Source: Trema orientale | Taxonomy: Eukaryota > Streptophyta > Magnoliopsida > Rosales > Cannabaceae | Assembly: GCA_002914845.1 (NCBI GenBank) | Contig: JXTC01000230.1 | Location: 357,023 to 421,022 of the forward strand | Direction: 5' to 3' | DNA length: 64,000 nucleotides | In this document: piece by piece, positions 12,901 to 23,918 of the stretch | Layout of the letters: every line of letters starts with the position of its first letter | Numbering within the stretch: position 1 is the first letter of the stretch | Notes under the pieces: generated by a model | What the model was told of the DNA's origin: nothing | The model's input: the letters and a program-made list of their open reading frames with translations, nothing else | Database searches by the model: none | Translations under genes and position numbers: made by a program

Positions 12901-14460
12901 CTTATGATAAAATAGTTCATAAATCGGGGTTCATTATTCATTTCACGATTAAAATAGATATTCTTATTTATGACTTTCATAAATAGATTTTTTTTTTATA
13001 TAACAATACTTATATAAACACATGTTTCACTCAAGTCATATTCAATACATCTAATATATACAAAGTTATTTGTTTAAAGTCAAACACTCTAGTAATTTTA
13101 GATCCATCACCCTTAATTGAAACAAAAAGAGCCTTAATATAGTGTACAAGTATTATCCTTTAGTTTGTGAACTATTATTCATACTATATAGAACATGTCT
13201 ACCACATGTAATTCATTACGTGGATAATTTTAATATCAATCTTGAGTCTTGGAATCATCGGAGTTAGGATATTTTACATTTAATATAAATAATCTTATAG
13301 TATGAATATTGTGTGAAATAGATAAAAGCAAAACATTTTCATTGAATTTATAAAATCATACAGGAATTACATCTAGGGCAAAAATCCCAACAAAGGAAAC
13401 CTATGCATAATGCAATAATTCAAATAAAAAACTAAGACATATCTAGACATAATCTTGCATCTTGGTTGTCTATTTTTAAGCTTGATTTTAAAATCAAGTC
13501 TATATGCTCTATCCTGAAGATTTGATTATCATGAGTTAAAGATGTTGATTTAAATAGCTTTGCTATAAACTCAAGCAAAATTATTAGCACTAAATCACAT
13601 ATCTGCTATCTTCAAAATAAGAAAGAACAAGATTGAAGCCTCATAGGTCAATAGTTTCACTATTTCTAAGTTGATGGAGAAAATTCAATAAATCATTTAT
13701 GGGTAAGAGATCACACACATTGATTTTATCTCATATTAGGTGTGAATCTATTTTATAAATCTATCCCACATGGAGAAGATTAATGAACAATTTGAAAACA
13801 AAATATGCGAAAAAAGAATCAAGAATCGTTAATAAGTTTTCTATAAAGAGAAATTATGAGTGTGTGTGAAGGGAAAACAAATGAGGAATACAATGACTAC
13901 CTTAAAGAATTATAAATAGGTGTGAATACTAATAAATAAATACTTTTAATTTTTAATGTGTTAATTTAATTCTTCTCCCACCATTTGTGGCAACAAATTC
14001 TCACTAATGGAGGTGAAAAGCCACAAAAGAAGCAATTGTCCTAGAAATGCTAAATGATATAGGTGGGGCTCATAAAACCAAGATGTTTTTCTGTCCTGCA
14101 CAACAACTATAATGGAAATAGAAAAATACCATAAATTCAACCTTCCAAACTATACTAATGAATCGCAACAACAATTTGTTGCTTCCATACTAGATAGTTT
14201 TCATTAGTGAGACGAGTATTAGTAGCTTGATTGGCCAAGTTTATGATTTGAATACCATAAGCAAAAATTAAGGCGAAAAGATGGTTGAAATGGTTTCATT
14301 TATTTGATCTGTGGAAGTTTATCTAGGTAGGTATTGGACGAGGATTTGACGATTGTCACCACTAGTTGTCATTGCTAAATCACTATTGAGCAAACATCTC
14401 TGATACTAGATGATAATTAATATAAAGTAGAAAAAATCGAAGGAATGTTATGTATTATAT
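9932..14460. other. Intergenic DNA, no gene seen
   Basis: AT-rich sequence without long open frames on either strand and without recognised domains. A small GC-rich palindrome 'cccccagtggggg' lies near 10053. Around 11780-12050 there are loosely inverted blocks (a 'aaatgtccaagtatatat'-like run) that may be a decayed MITE, but the ends could not be defined. Nothing else can be supported. Confidence 0.5.
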
Positions 14461-14837
14461 TACTTATTGTTTTGGAGTGTGACAAAATTTTTATAATTAG
14501 TTACTAACTAAAATATTAAGTTATAAAATAATGCCACATTGGTTAATATAGAAAATATGACATATTAAAATTGTATTAGACAAGAGAGGGTTTTGATATT
14601 CCTAGACAAATGTCAAATTCCTATTGGAAGATTGCCAAATTCATACCACATCATCAAGAAACTTGTGCCACATTGTCATGACGCCACTTGTCATGATACT
14701 ACATGGCCATGTATCAGGCTATTATTAGACCCCTATATAGCATATATGTCAAAACATAAGGCAAGATTATGTGGTTTAGTGACACCTCAATCGATAGGTG
14801 GCAACCAAGCAGACCATTTTCTTTAAGAGAAATTCAG

Positions 14838-15034
14838 TTAATGTTCTAACTTTTGCCTATATAAGGCTTTGTAATAAGACGATAAAGGGAACAAGAATTC
14901 TCTCTCTAGCTTTGCCGTATATTGCTTTTTATCCATTAATGTTCTAACTTTTGCCTATATAAGGCTTTGTAATAAGACGATAAAGGGAACAAGAATTTTC
15001 TCTCTAGCTTTGCCGTATATTGCTTTTTATCCAT
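14838..15034 (+). repeat. 98-bp tandem duplication carrying a TATA-like motif
   Basis: Two consecutive copies (start 14838 and start 14936) are almost identical; the visible difference is 'gaattctct' versus 'gaattttct'. Each contains 'cctatataaggc', a good TATA-box match, then a purine-rich stretch and a pyrimidine tract 'tctctctagc'. Together with the upstream 14590-14830 sequence this looks like the core promoter of a decayed LTR, but no LTR termini or partner were found. No gene follows at a plausible distance. Confidence 0.6.
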
Positions 15035-15329
15035 CATCGCTCTTGCTTTAGTCCATAGCTAATACTTTCATGCTCATATTTCTTTATTAATCATTCTCAT
15101 CAAAACCTTATCAACATCTCTACTTCTTAAAGCTCTCATGTGAAATTATCAACCCAAAAGGTTAATTTTAGCTCTAAGTTATTCACGGATACCTCTCTTG
15201 GTGATCTTTGTTTTGCTTTCCTCGCTTATTACCATCACCACCATACCGTCTTTCATTTCCTCCGAGACCTCCACCTACACATCCGCACCAATTCATTATC
15301 ATACCATCATCATCATCATCTCATCTTCA

Positions 15330-15356
15330 TATATATATATATATATATGTATATAT
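15330..15356. repeat. (AT)n microsatellite
   Basis: An uninterrupted run of AT dinucleotides broken once by a G. It follows a short CAT-rich stretch. Overlapping open frames here are low-complexity artefacts. Confidence 0.8.
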
Positions 15357-15694
15357 AAACTTGGCCACAGAGTTTTACTATGCTCTCAACTGTGCACACA
15401 CAATCACATTCACATGTATATACTAGCATTGTCATCTTATTACTATTATTATATTCTTGGCTTAATCATTCAATTCCAAGTACACAAACTTGGTCCCTTA
15501 TATCTACTCACACTAAGTGAGTCATCCTTGCGACTGCTTATTCTGTATTGACACGTGAAAAGTGTTGTGATGACCATTTCTGTTGTATATTCGAACGACT
15601 TAACTAGTTCATTTTCTATTTTACTTTACTTAAGTAGAAGTCTCACTAATTAATCCAGATCCCAAATCTTAAGCCCCAAACACTCATAATAATT

Positions 15695-15870
15695 GTTACA
15701 TAGAGATGTACAATGGCATAAATCAAAGAAAAGTACTTTAAACAACTTAGGACCAAATTATTTCAAATTGAAAAATTCAGGAACTTAATTACTATAATTG
15801 AAAATTTGAGGACCAAATTATCACAAATTAGATAGTATAGGAACCATTTGTGCCATTAATCTTTTTAATT
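15695..15870. mobile_element. Half of an inverted-repeat MITE, decayed
   Basis: Contains the repeated modules 'aggaccaaattat', 'ttaattactataattgaaa' and 'aggaaccatttgtgccatta'. The same modules occur in the same order in the right arm of the element at 43445-43950. Only one arm is visible here, so this is a truncated relative. Confidence 0.45.
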
Positions 15871-16795
15871 ATTCTCCTTTTTATGATACTAAAAAATAAT
15901 GTAAATGATCCAATAAAGATAAAAACATAAGGAATTATAATCAATCATAATGAATTTAAATATTTTTTATATTCAAATAGTACTGCTTTGCAATTAATGT
16001 CGTTTGTTGAGGGATCTTGCTTTCTGGTCACACCATTACATCTTGAGTAATGCTAAAGGGTACTACATGATGCTCAATACTACATGATGTGTCAGTATGT
16101 TATTAGCATATCAAAATTATATTTCAGATGAAACTCATGTGGGACCCAATTTATTAATTAAATTACCAATAACATAATTACACTTTATTGGTGCTGGTCA
16201 TCACTGGTGCCTTATATTATTGCTCTTATATTTTGGAACTTTTGGCTGATACAGGACTATCGCTTAGCGTTTAACTACGTGTACATGAGATTACAAATCC
16301 AGTGTCTGGGGATCGGCATAATCGTTCGCAGGGGACCTAGTACGGGCTCGAGGCATTGGGTGATTCATACGTATCTTCCTTTTTTTCTATTTCACCATTT
16401 TGAGTTTCATTTCATATAATGTGGTTCACACTTAAAAATTCATCTAACGATCTCCATAAGACCCCTATGGCAGAGGCAAAAGTGAAATCTCTCAATTCAT
16501 ATGTTATATTGTTTTCAGAAATACTATATAGGTTAATACAGCAAAAGAAAAAAAAAAGAGGGAAAAAAAAAAGGATAGTAAGGTAGTTAGGCAGGCACCC
16601 ACAAACACCCTTTCTCCCTTACCTTCCCACCCACTGGAAAAGTCCAAACAAGAGAGAACACGTGTCAAAAGATCCTTCAATCCCACATTTCCACCCTGCG
16701 TCCACCTCACCCCAACTCACTTAAAAAAAAAAAAAAAGAAAAAAAAAAGCAGGAGTAGAGGGAAGGCAAAGCGGCAAAGCAAATAAGCAATGGAC

Positions 16796-16816
16796 AGAGA
16801 GAGAGAGAGAGAGAGA
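16796..16816. promoter_or_regulatory. GA-dinucleotide tract upstream of the DIS3L2 gene
   Basis: A pure GA run about 500 bp upstream of the start codon, followed by CT-rich sequence at about 16890-16930. GA/CT tracts are common in plant 5' regions and are bound by BPC/GAGA-type factors. The assignment as regulatory rests on position only. Confidence 0.35.
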
Positions 16817-16988
16817 AGAGGAGAGGAATCAAGACCCAAGAGTAGTCGGCGGCTATAGCCCCATCCCATCTCTTTAACCGACCAATCATAACGTCCCTTT
16901 CTCTTTCTCTTTTCTTTTTCTCTTTTTCTACTATTATCACCACCACCAGCACTACCACTCACTCTCCTCCTTTCTTTAATTAATTTTC

Positions 16989-17008
16989 AAACCCTATAAA
17001 ACCCTAAC
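16989..17008 (+). promoter_or_regulatory. Telo-box / TATA-like element of the DIS3L2 gene
   Basis: The sequence AAACCCTATAAAACCCTAAC contains one exact telo-box core (AAACCCTAA) and a preceding near copy, with a TATAAA overlapping. Telo-boxes are typical of promoters of plant RNA-metabolism and translation genes and usually lie close to the transcription start. The following CT-rich stretch (about 17009-17080) looks like a leader sequence. The ATG is at 17310. Confidence 0.5.
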
Positions 17009-17309
17009 TTTCTCTCTTCTCCATTTTCCTTTGCCTTTTTTTTTTTTCTCTGGTTTTTCTCCTCCTCCTCCTTTTTTCTTTCTTTTTTGTTGTTCTTAAT
17101 TATTAATTATTAGTTTTAAACATTATTTTCCGCTTATTCGGTTCTTCCGTATATATATTTTTTTACCTATATCGGAAGATGCCTGCTTTTTATTTTCATT
17201 TTTATTAGGTTTTTCCCCCCTTAATTTGTGATTTTTGTGGGATTTTTGTGTTTAAGCGGTTGGTTGAGTTTATTGTATTTTTTTTTCTTTTATAAAAAAA
17301 GTTACAATT

Positions 17310-20300
17310 ATGAGGGGTTCGGTAGAACAAGTTGTGGTTGAGAAGATTGAAGATGGAGATAAGGAGAAGAAGAAGAAGCGCCGATCTGGCCGACGATCTA
17401 AACAGAACCCTTCTCCTTCTGGTATTTTTTTTTTTTATATAATTTATTCTACTTTTCTTTATATTAGAAAAAGAAAGTACAATCTTAGATATGGTATACG
17501 TGGGGGGTTTTGTGGGTTTTTTTTTATTTTTTTTATTTTTTAAATTATCTATAATGCTTTTGCTAATGGGAATGCATAAAGTTCAAAATATAAGAAGCTG
17601 GTAATAGTTTGTGAGTGGGATTTTTTTTCTAGTGTTCCAAAAGCTAATCCTGGTTTCAATTTGATTCTAAATTGTGTAAGAGTTTCTTTTAGTTTTTTTT
17701 TATATATATATAAGTTTTATTTTTGGACTTGTTAATATGGTTGGTTATCTTGTTTTAAGAAAGAAGGAATTCATGCAGGAATAGGATTTTGGTTGGGATA
17801 ACTTGTAGTATTATGAATGCAATAGTATTTCTAAACTTAATAGACAAAACCGACATATAGTAATTGCTCCTGCTTGTCATTAAAAAATAGCATCTTTTAT
17901 TTAATTATTATTATTATTACTATAATTTTATTATTGTTATTTTTAGTATTTGGAGGAGGGAGGAGGAGATATGATCTTTTGGTAATTTGGTGACTTGTTT
18001 TGGTTATTGTATTATTGAGTTAATCGAGAAATTTGTTTTACATTAAAGTATGTGGGGGAATACTGCGGATGGGGAGAACTTGATCCTCCTTTTTTACAAG
18101 CCAAGCTGCATTCTATTGTTGATTTTGCATCATTTGGCCCATATTTACTCTCTCTCTAAATGTCTCATTTTCTTTTCTTATATGCTTTGTTTATCATTTG
18201 CTCACCTTTTGTTATCTCATTTTATAGCTTTATGCAACTCAGTAAATCAAATGCCTGGTGAAGCATCGGAGCACTTGGGGAATGGTGGAGCAATTAATGC
18301 AACAACCTCCCTGAGGCAACATAAATTGGAGACATGTCCTCCAGATGAAATTGGATTTGCCAATGCATCTAATGTTGCTTTCAATTCTCTGCCTCCAATA
18401 CATATTAATGGACAGGCCAATCAGGACGATATGCAAAGCTCACAAAATGGGATTTCTCACCCATCTGATCCTGGTGGGAAAATGTTTTCAAAATCATGTC
18501 CCGAGTCGTTTACTTACAAAGCGTCATCTTACTCATTCATGAACAAGGGTTTTCCTTCTCCATATCTTATGGAGAATTATGCCCAAAAGAAGTTTTTCTC
18601 CCCGCACTGGTCTTTAGAGGCTGTTAATGATGCTTTAGAGGTCAGTCTGACACTAATCTTAATGCGTATATGTTAATCAGACTAATCCAGTATTCTCTTT
18701 TCCAGAAAAATATATTGATATCTGGATATGTTGCTGAAAAATGGAACAAATAAATCATTCTTAATGCTCTCGCTTTTTTTCTTATAAACCAGAAAGGAGA
18801 CATTTTTACAGCTTTGTTTCGTGTCAATGCACACAATAGAATTGAGGTTTGTGACTTTACTTTTCTCTACAAATATCTATATATATTAATGTTTCTTATA
18901 TTTGTCAGTTCAGCATTTGTATTCTCCTTTTGCATAATTTCTGTGTTGATTATGAAAAAGGGTTTTCTTTGTTATCTTATGATAGGCCTATTGCAAAATT
19001 GAGGGAGTACCAACAGATGTCCTTATTAGTGGAATTGGTGCCCAGAATAGAGCTGTAAGTTTGGAATTCTGTGTTTAATTTCTTCTAGGTGGCTAGTTTC
19101 TTGCAATCTGCATTTTAAAATACATTTATGGTTCCTTTGTGCTTTTCTTTCTTCAATTGCTTTTCTTTCTTCAATTGCTTTTCTTTCTTCAATTTTCTCG
19201 GTGTAATTTTTGGGTTTAGAACTTTGCATTTACATCTGCTTGTTGTTACATTAAACTAATAGTTGTGTGTTTCTGTAGACAGAAATTAGTGGATACGATC
19301 TTACCTTTGAACAATCTTATGCAGTGACTGCTACTTCTATATTATTTCATTTTCTTGTTGGGTTCAGAGACAGTTGATGTATTTGTGGTGGCCGATATGA
19401 AGCTCACAGTATTCACACATTTTATGTAGGTGGAAGGTGACATTGTAGCAGTCAAGGTGGATCCTTTGTCATTATGGACAAAAATGAAAGGCTCAACGGC
19501 AGGTTGTAACAATTCCTTAATGGTAGAGGATATAAATTTAGTGTCAGAAAGTAATAATGTGACTGGTAACAGTTGCAAAGGTAAAGGGAAGATAGATGTG
19601 GATTCTGAGTATGCATATCATGGGAGCCACTTGTCTCCTGAGATGGAACTGTATTCTGAAAGAGATACTTTCCCGGATGAACCTTATCAGTCAGAGACAA
19701 TTATTGCATCAAGTTATGAACATGTTGATGGAAATCACTCCTCTGCTTTAGATTCTTCGCGTGCAGGTTCTTCTAGTGGACTGAATTATACTAGAAATGC
19801 GGTAGAAAAGATATGTGCTGCAATTAGTTCATACCCTTCAAAACGGCCAACTGGCAAGGTTTTAGCTGTCATTGAAAGGTCTCCTCGTAGGGATGCTGTT
19901 GTTGGTTTTCTTAATGTTAAGCAATGGCTTTCTTACCAGGAAATTTGCAGGAAAGATGCAAAGAAGAGCAAAAGTGCATTAGCATTTACTGACCATGACT
20001 ACATACAGCTGACACCAACTGATCCTAGATTTCCAAAAATGATGGTTCTTGTGCAATGTTTACCTGAATGCTTGAAAGAAAGATTGGAGAATGGTGATGT
20101 GACTCTAGAAATGGAGTTGGTTGCTGCAAGAATTGACAATTGGGGTGAAGACAGTCTTGTTCCCCAGGCCTGTGTCTCGCATACTTTTGGGCGAGCTGGT
20201 GAACTGGAGCCACAACTTAGTGCAATTTTATTTGAGAATGCAATTTGTTCCTCTGAATTTTCTCCTAAATCACTCGCCTGCCTTCCACATCTTCCTTGGG

Positions 20301-22716
20301 AGGTTCCACTTGAAGAATTTCGAAGTAGAAGGGATCTTAGAAATTTGTGCATATTTACCATTGACCCTTCTACTGCCACTGACTTGGATGATGCTCTTTC
20401 AGTTGAAAGATTATCCAATGGTGTTTTAAGAGTAGGTGTCCACATTGCTGATGTGTCCTATTTTGTTTTACCTGATACAGAGTTAGATAAAGAAGCTCAA
20501 ATCCGTTCAAACAGTGTTTATATGTTAAAAAAGAAATTGCCCATGCTGCCCCCTTTGCTTTCTGAGAATTTAGGTTCCCTCAACGCAGGTGTAGACAGAC
20601 TTGCTTTTTCTGTTATTTTGGACGTCAACTTGTATGGGGATATTGTAGACCGGTGGATTGGCCGCACAGTGATAAGATCATGTTGCAAACTTTCCTATGA
20701 ACATGCTCAGGAAATTATTGATGCGCCAACAAATTCTGGAAGTTTTGCTTTTTCAGGAAATAGTAGTCCCCAGTTGCATGGCCATTTTGAATGGCTTGAT
20801 GTAATTAGCTCCATTAAAGACCTTCATGAACTTTCAAAAATTTTGAGGGAGAAGAGGTATAGTGATGGGGCTCTAGGGCTAGAAAGCTCAAAAGTTGTCT
20901 TCTTATTTGATGAAAATGGAAATCCATATGATAGTATGCTCTCTGAGAGGACGGCTTCTAACTTTCTTGTTGAGGAGTTTATGCTTCTGGCAAATAGGAC
21001 TGCTGCTGAAGTTATATCTAGGGCGTTTCCTGATAGTGCACTACTGCGGAGGCATCCTGAACCTAACATGCGTAAACTCAGGGAGTTTGAAGGATTTTGC
21101 TGCAGACATGGTTTAGAATTGGATACTTCTTCTTCTGGGCAGTTCCATCTGTCACTGCAGAGGATCAGGGAAAAACTCAAGGATGATTCCACTCTCTTTG
21201 ATATTCTTATGAACTATGCTTCTAGACCAATGCAACTTGCAACTTATTTTTGTACTGGTGATTTGAAGGACAATGAAAATGATTGGGGCCATTATGCTCT
21301 GGCTGTTCCTCTATATACTCATTTTACTTCACCTCTACGCCGGTATCCTGATATTGTTGTGCATCGGGCACTGTCTGCAGTTATAGAGGCTGAAGAGTTG
21401 TATCTGAAACATCAGAGAACACTGAATAAGTTTCAGGGTGGACAGGAAGTAATGGGAAAATGTTTCACTGGCATCAGTTTTGAAAAAGATGCTACTGAAT
21501 CCTTGGAAGGTAGGGAAGCATTGTCTGCAGCGGCACTTAAGCATAGAGTTCCAGACTCCGAATTACTTGCTAAAGTTGCTGCTTATTGCAATGATAGAAA
21601 TCTGGCTAGTAGACACGTTAAGGATGCCTGTGATAAGCTGTATATGTGGGCTCTGCTGAAGAAAAAACAGGTAAATATTTAGATTCCTGTCAAAATCTGA
21701 CTCTCTTTTACATGTCTTCTTTTGATTTCTTACGATAAGATATTTGTTGTGAGACTGATTGTGCTCATGGCTGTTTAGTGATAATTTTTTCAGATCTGCT
21801 TTTGTTTTGCATTTATCTGATTATGGTAGTCTCTAATTTTGTTTTAGTTCTTCTTTAGTTGAGCCATTCCACCGATATGCACCCTAGTTTTTAGTACTAA
21901 GCTGGAAGGGCACGAACCTCACTCAAAAGTTTACAGTTTTCTAAACTTAATGACTCATGTGGACATTATCATTCTGTAGTGTTATTCAAGCTTTGTGAAG
22001 ACGGAAATATGTGTAGAGTTATATTGACTTTATTGTTTGGATATGCTATATTTGCATTTACTGCAATGGTTTAGAAGTGCTTTCATATCTCATTAGTGTT
22101 TCTGTATTTAGTTCATGCTTTTATATGTGGCTTGCTTTGATTTTTCATGCAGGTTTTATTATCCGAAGCTAGAGTTTTGGGTTTGGGACCTAGATTCATG
22201 TCCATATACGTTCAGAAGTTCGGTGTAAGTGCTTTTTGGACTCACCTGTAACATTTGGACAGAGCATGTATCTTTTTCTCGTCTTTCTTTTGCTTATCAA
22301 TTCCTTCATATTTTCAGATTGAACGTCGAATATATTATGATGAAGTTGAAGGCTTGATGGTTGAGTGGCTTGAGTCTACATCCACGTTGGTGCTTAGTTT
22401 ATATCCTAACAGACGGTCCCTCCGGAGAGGCAGCCCTGGTAAGTGGAGGCCAGTTGAAGATGTCGCACTGATTGTTAGTCCATGTGACCTGAAAGCTGAG
22501 ATTGGAAGGAGTTCTAATGAGCATGCTAACTCATCTGTTGGAGGTTCAGCGACCATATCCAAGTCCAGCTCTTTGGAAATTGAGATTGACCCTTCAGTTT
22601 TCCCTATCACAGCACGTCTGCTTTCAACGATTCCTGTAGTACTCCATGCTATTGGTGGGGATGATGGTCCCCTTGATATTGGGGCGAGGCTGTACATGAG
22701 TTCATATTTTCGGTAA
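17310..22716 (+). CDS. SOV: DIS3L2/SOV-type 3'-5' exoribonuclease (RNase II family), 7 exons
   Basis: Exons read as 17310-17421, 18243-18640, 18793-18846, 18986-19054, 19430-21670, 22153-22224 and 22318-22716, all with GT..AG introns and phases that join, giving about 1114 residues. The family degrades RNA hydrolytically from the 3' end in the cytoplasm. SOV, the Arabidopsis member, acts in mRNA decay and is linked to P-bodies. The N-terminus is Lys/Arg-rich. Cold-shock-like regions cover roughly 150-230 and 300-410, the RNB domain about 500-850, and an S1-like region is at the C-terminus. The RNB signature DPSTATDLDDA places the metal-binding Asp at about 523, 529, 531 and 532, all present, and HFTSPLRRYPD closes the domain near 842. 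No N-terminal PIN domain is seen, which separates it from DIS3/RRP44. Exon 2 could also start at 18228 (5 residues longer, same phase). It looks intact, and no frameshift was seen. Confidence 0.9.
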
Positions 22717-23918
22717 ATGGGGGTCTAGTAAATGGTGACCCGAGCTATTGCAGAATGGAACAGAGTGCATGACTGGGAAAAGCTCTGTTGTAGATAGAGG
22801 AGACCAGTGTACAGTTCCAAGTAGAGTTGGGCCAAAAAGTTTTTTAAAAGAAGGAAGTCTTAGGAGAAAAAAGAATAATGAATGGTTTCAAATCTGGTGT
22901 TGCTTTTTTAATTTATACTTTTCATGCTGAAGGATATATCTGGTGGGAGTTGTTAGATATACAACGGTTGGGGGATTTTGTTATTACATTGGCTATAGCA
23001 GCTGTTTTTTTTTAACAAAGGCTGCTTGTTGGAATAGGCTATTGTTTTTGTTGGCCGATTCCATCCAATGTCAACTTCGTGACAATTATTCCCCATGTCT
23101 TACACTTCGACACCGAGTTTGTTCTATAGTTTTCTATTGTTTCTCTTTAGACAGCAGCCCAATAAGTTTTTGGTTTGGGTTAGCTTTAGTGATTATATAA
23201 TTTTAACTTTGTATTGTGCTCAAAGACATGTTCTGTATGTTGAAATGCCAAGAAAAAAGGTGGATTTGGCTGGATTTCATTTCCTCTCGTCTGTTTTCTT
23301 CCTCCAATAGATCAAGTGAGAATCTTGGCTTCTATCACATTTTTACTTTTAAATTACTCTGGTGTTCTATTCGAAAGTATAAGCTTAGTTGATGAGAAAT
23401 TCCGCGGTAGGGTAAAAACTGGTAATGGGTGATTGTGTCAGTTTTCATATTCTTATTCCATTGTGTGTTTAAGATTTTTATTTTTAGACGGATTTCATTG
23501 TTAACCTGTAGTTTAGAATATTTAAAAATGACAACTGAAACGGCTCTTGACAGGAACTTCTCCATTATATTCGTAGTGAAGATAAACAAAGGAATTGGAT
23601 TTACGTTTATCATTCTACTCCTATTCTCAAACAACGTAAGTGAGGTGTTGGATATGCAAGGCCATTCTTAGCCGGGTGCAATACGTCTAATCTTTTTTTA
23701 TTTTATTTTATTTTTTCTGTATTCTGGCAAAATCTGGTACATTTTCAATTTATGTATCTTGATTAACTGGGGATTGCATTCTGAAATCATATTCTCGCTA
23801 TTTTAGCTTTTCTTGAAAAGATGGGTACATAAGAATTGCAAAAAGTACAACAAAATTTCATCGAAGGAAGAATACAAGACTGCCCAACTCTATGAAAAAA
23901 AAAAAAGTAGCCTTAAGG
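22717..23918. other. Convergent 3' regions, no gene seen
   Basis: Intergenic space between the plus-strand exonuclease gene and the minus-strand PPR gene. The first few hundred bases are probably the 3' untranslated region of the former. Short open frames (22748-22930, 22943-23200, 23335-23634 minus) are hydrophobic or low-complexity and match nothing known to me. The body of ribosomal protein L14, which might be expected downstream of the PPR gene's odd presequence, was looked for and not found here. Confidence 0.6.

Noticed and set aside
15140..15551. Overlapping plus-strand open frames of 72-117 residues
   Set aside because: They run through CAT and AT microsatellites and encode His or Ile/Tyr runs. 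Three overlapping frames are open, as expected for simple sequence.
16504..16962. Three small minus-strand open frames upstream of the exonuclease gene
   Set aside because: They are encoded by GA/CT and A/T tracts of the promoter region and give Ser/Leu/Phe or Arg/Lys runs only.
18050..18242. Upstream extension of exonuclease exon 2 starting at an ATG at 18050
   Set aside because: The extension is hydrophobic, T-rich intron-like sequence. A good acceptor at 18242 (or 18227) joins exon 1 in phase.
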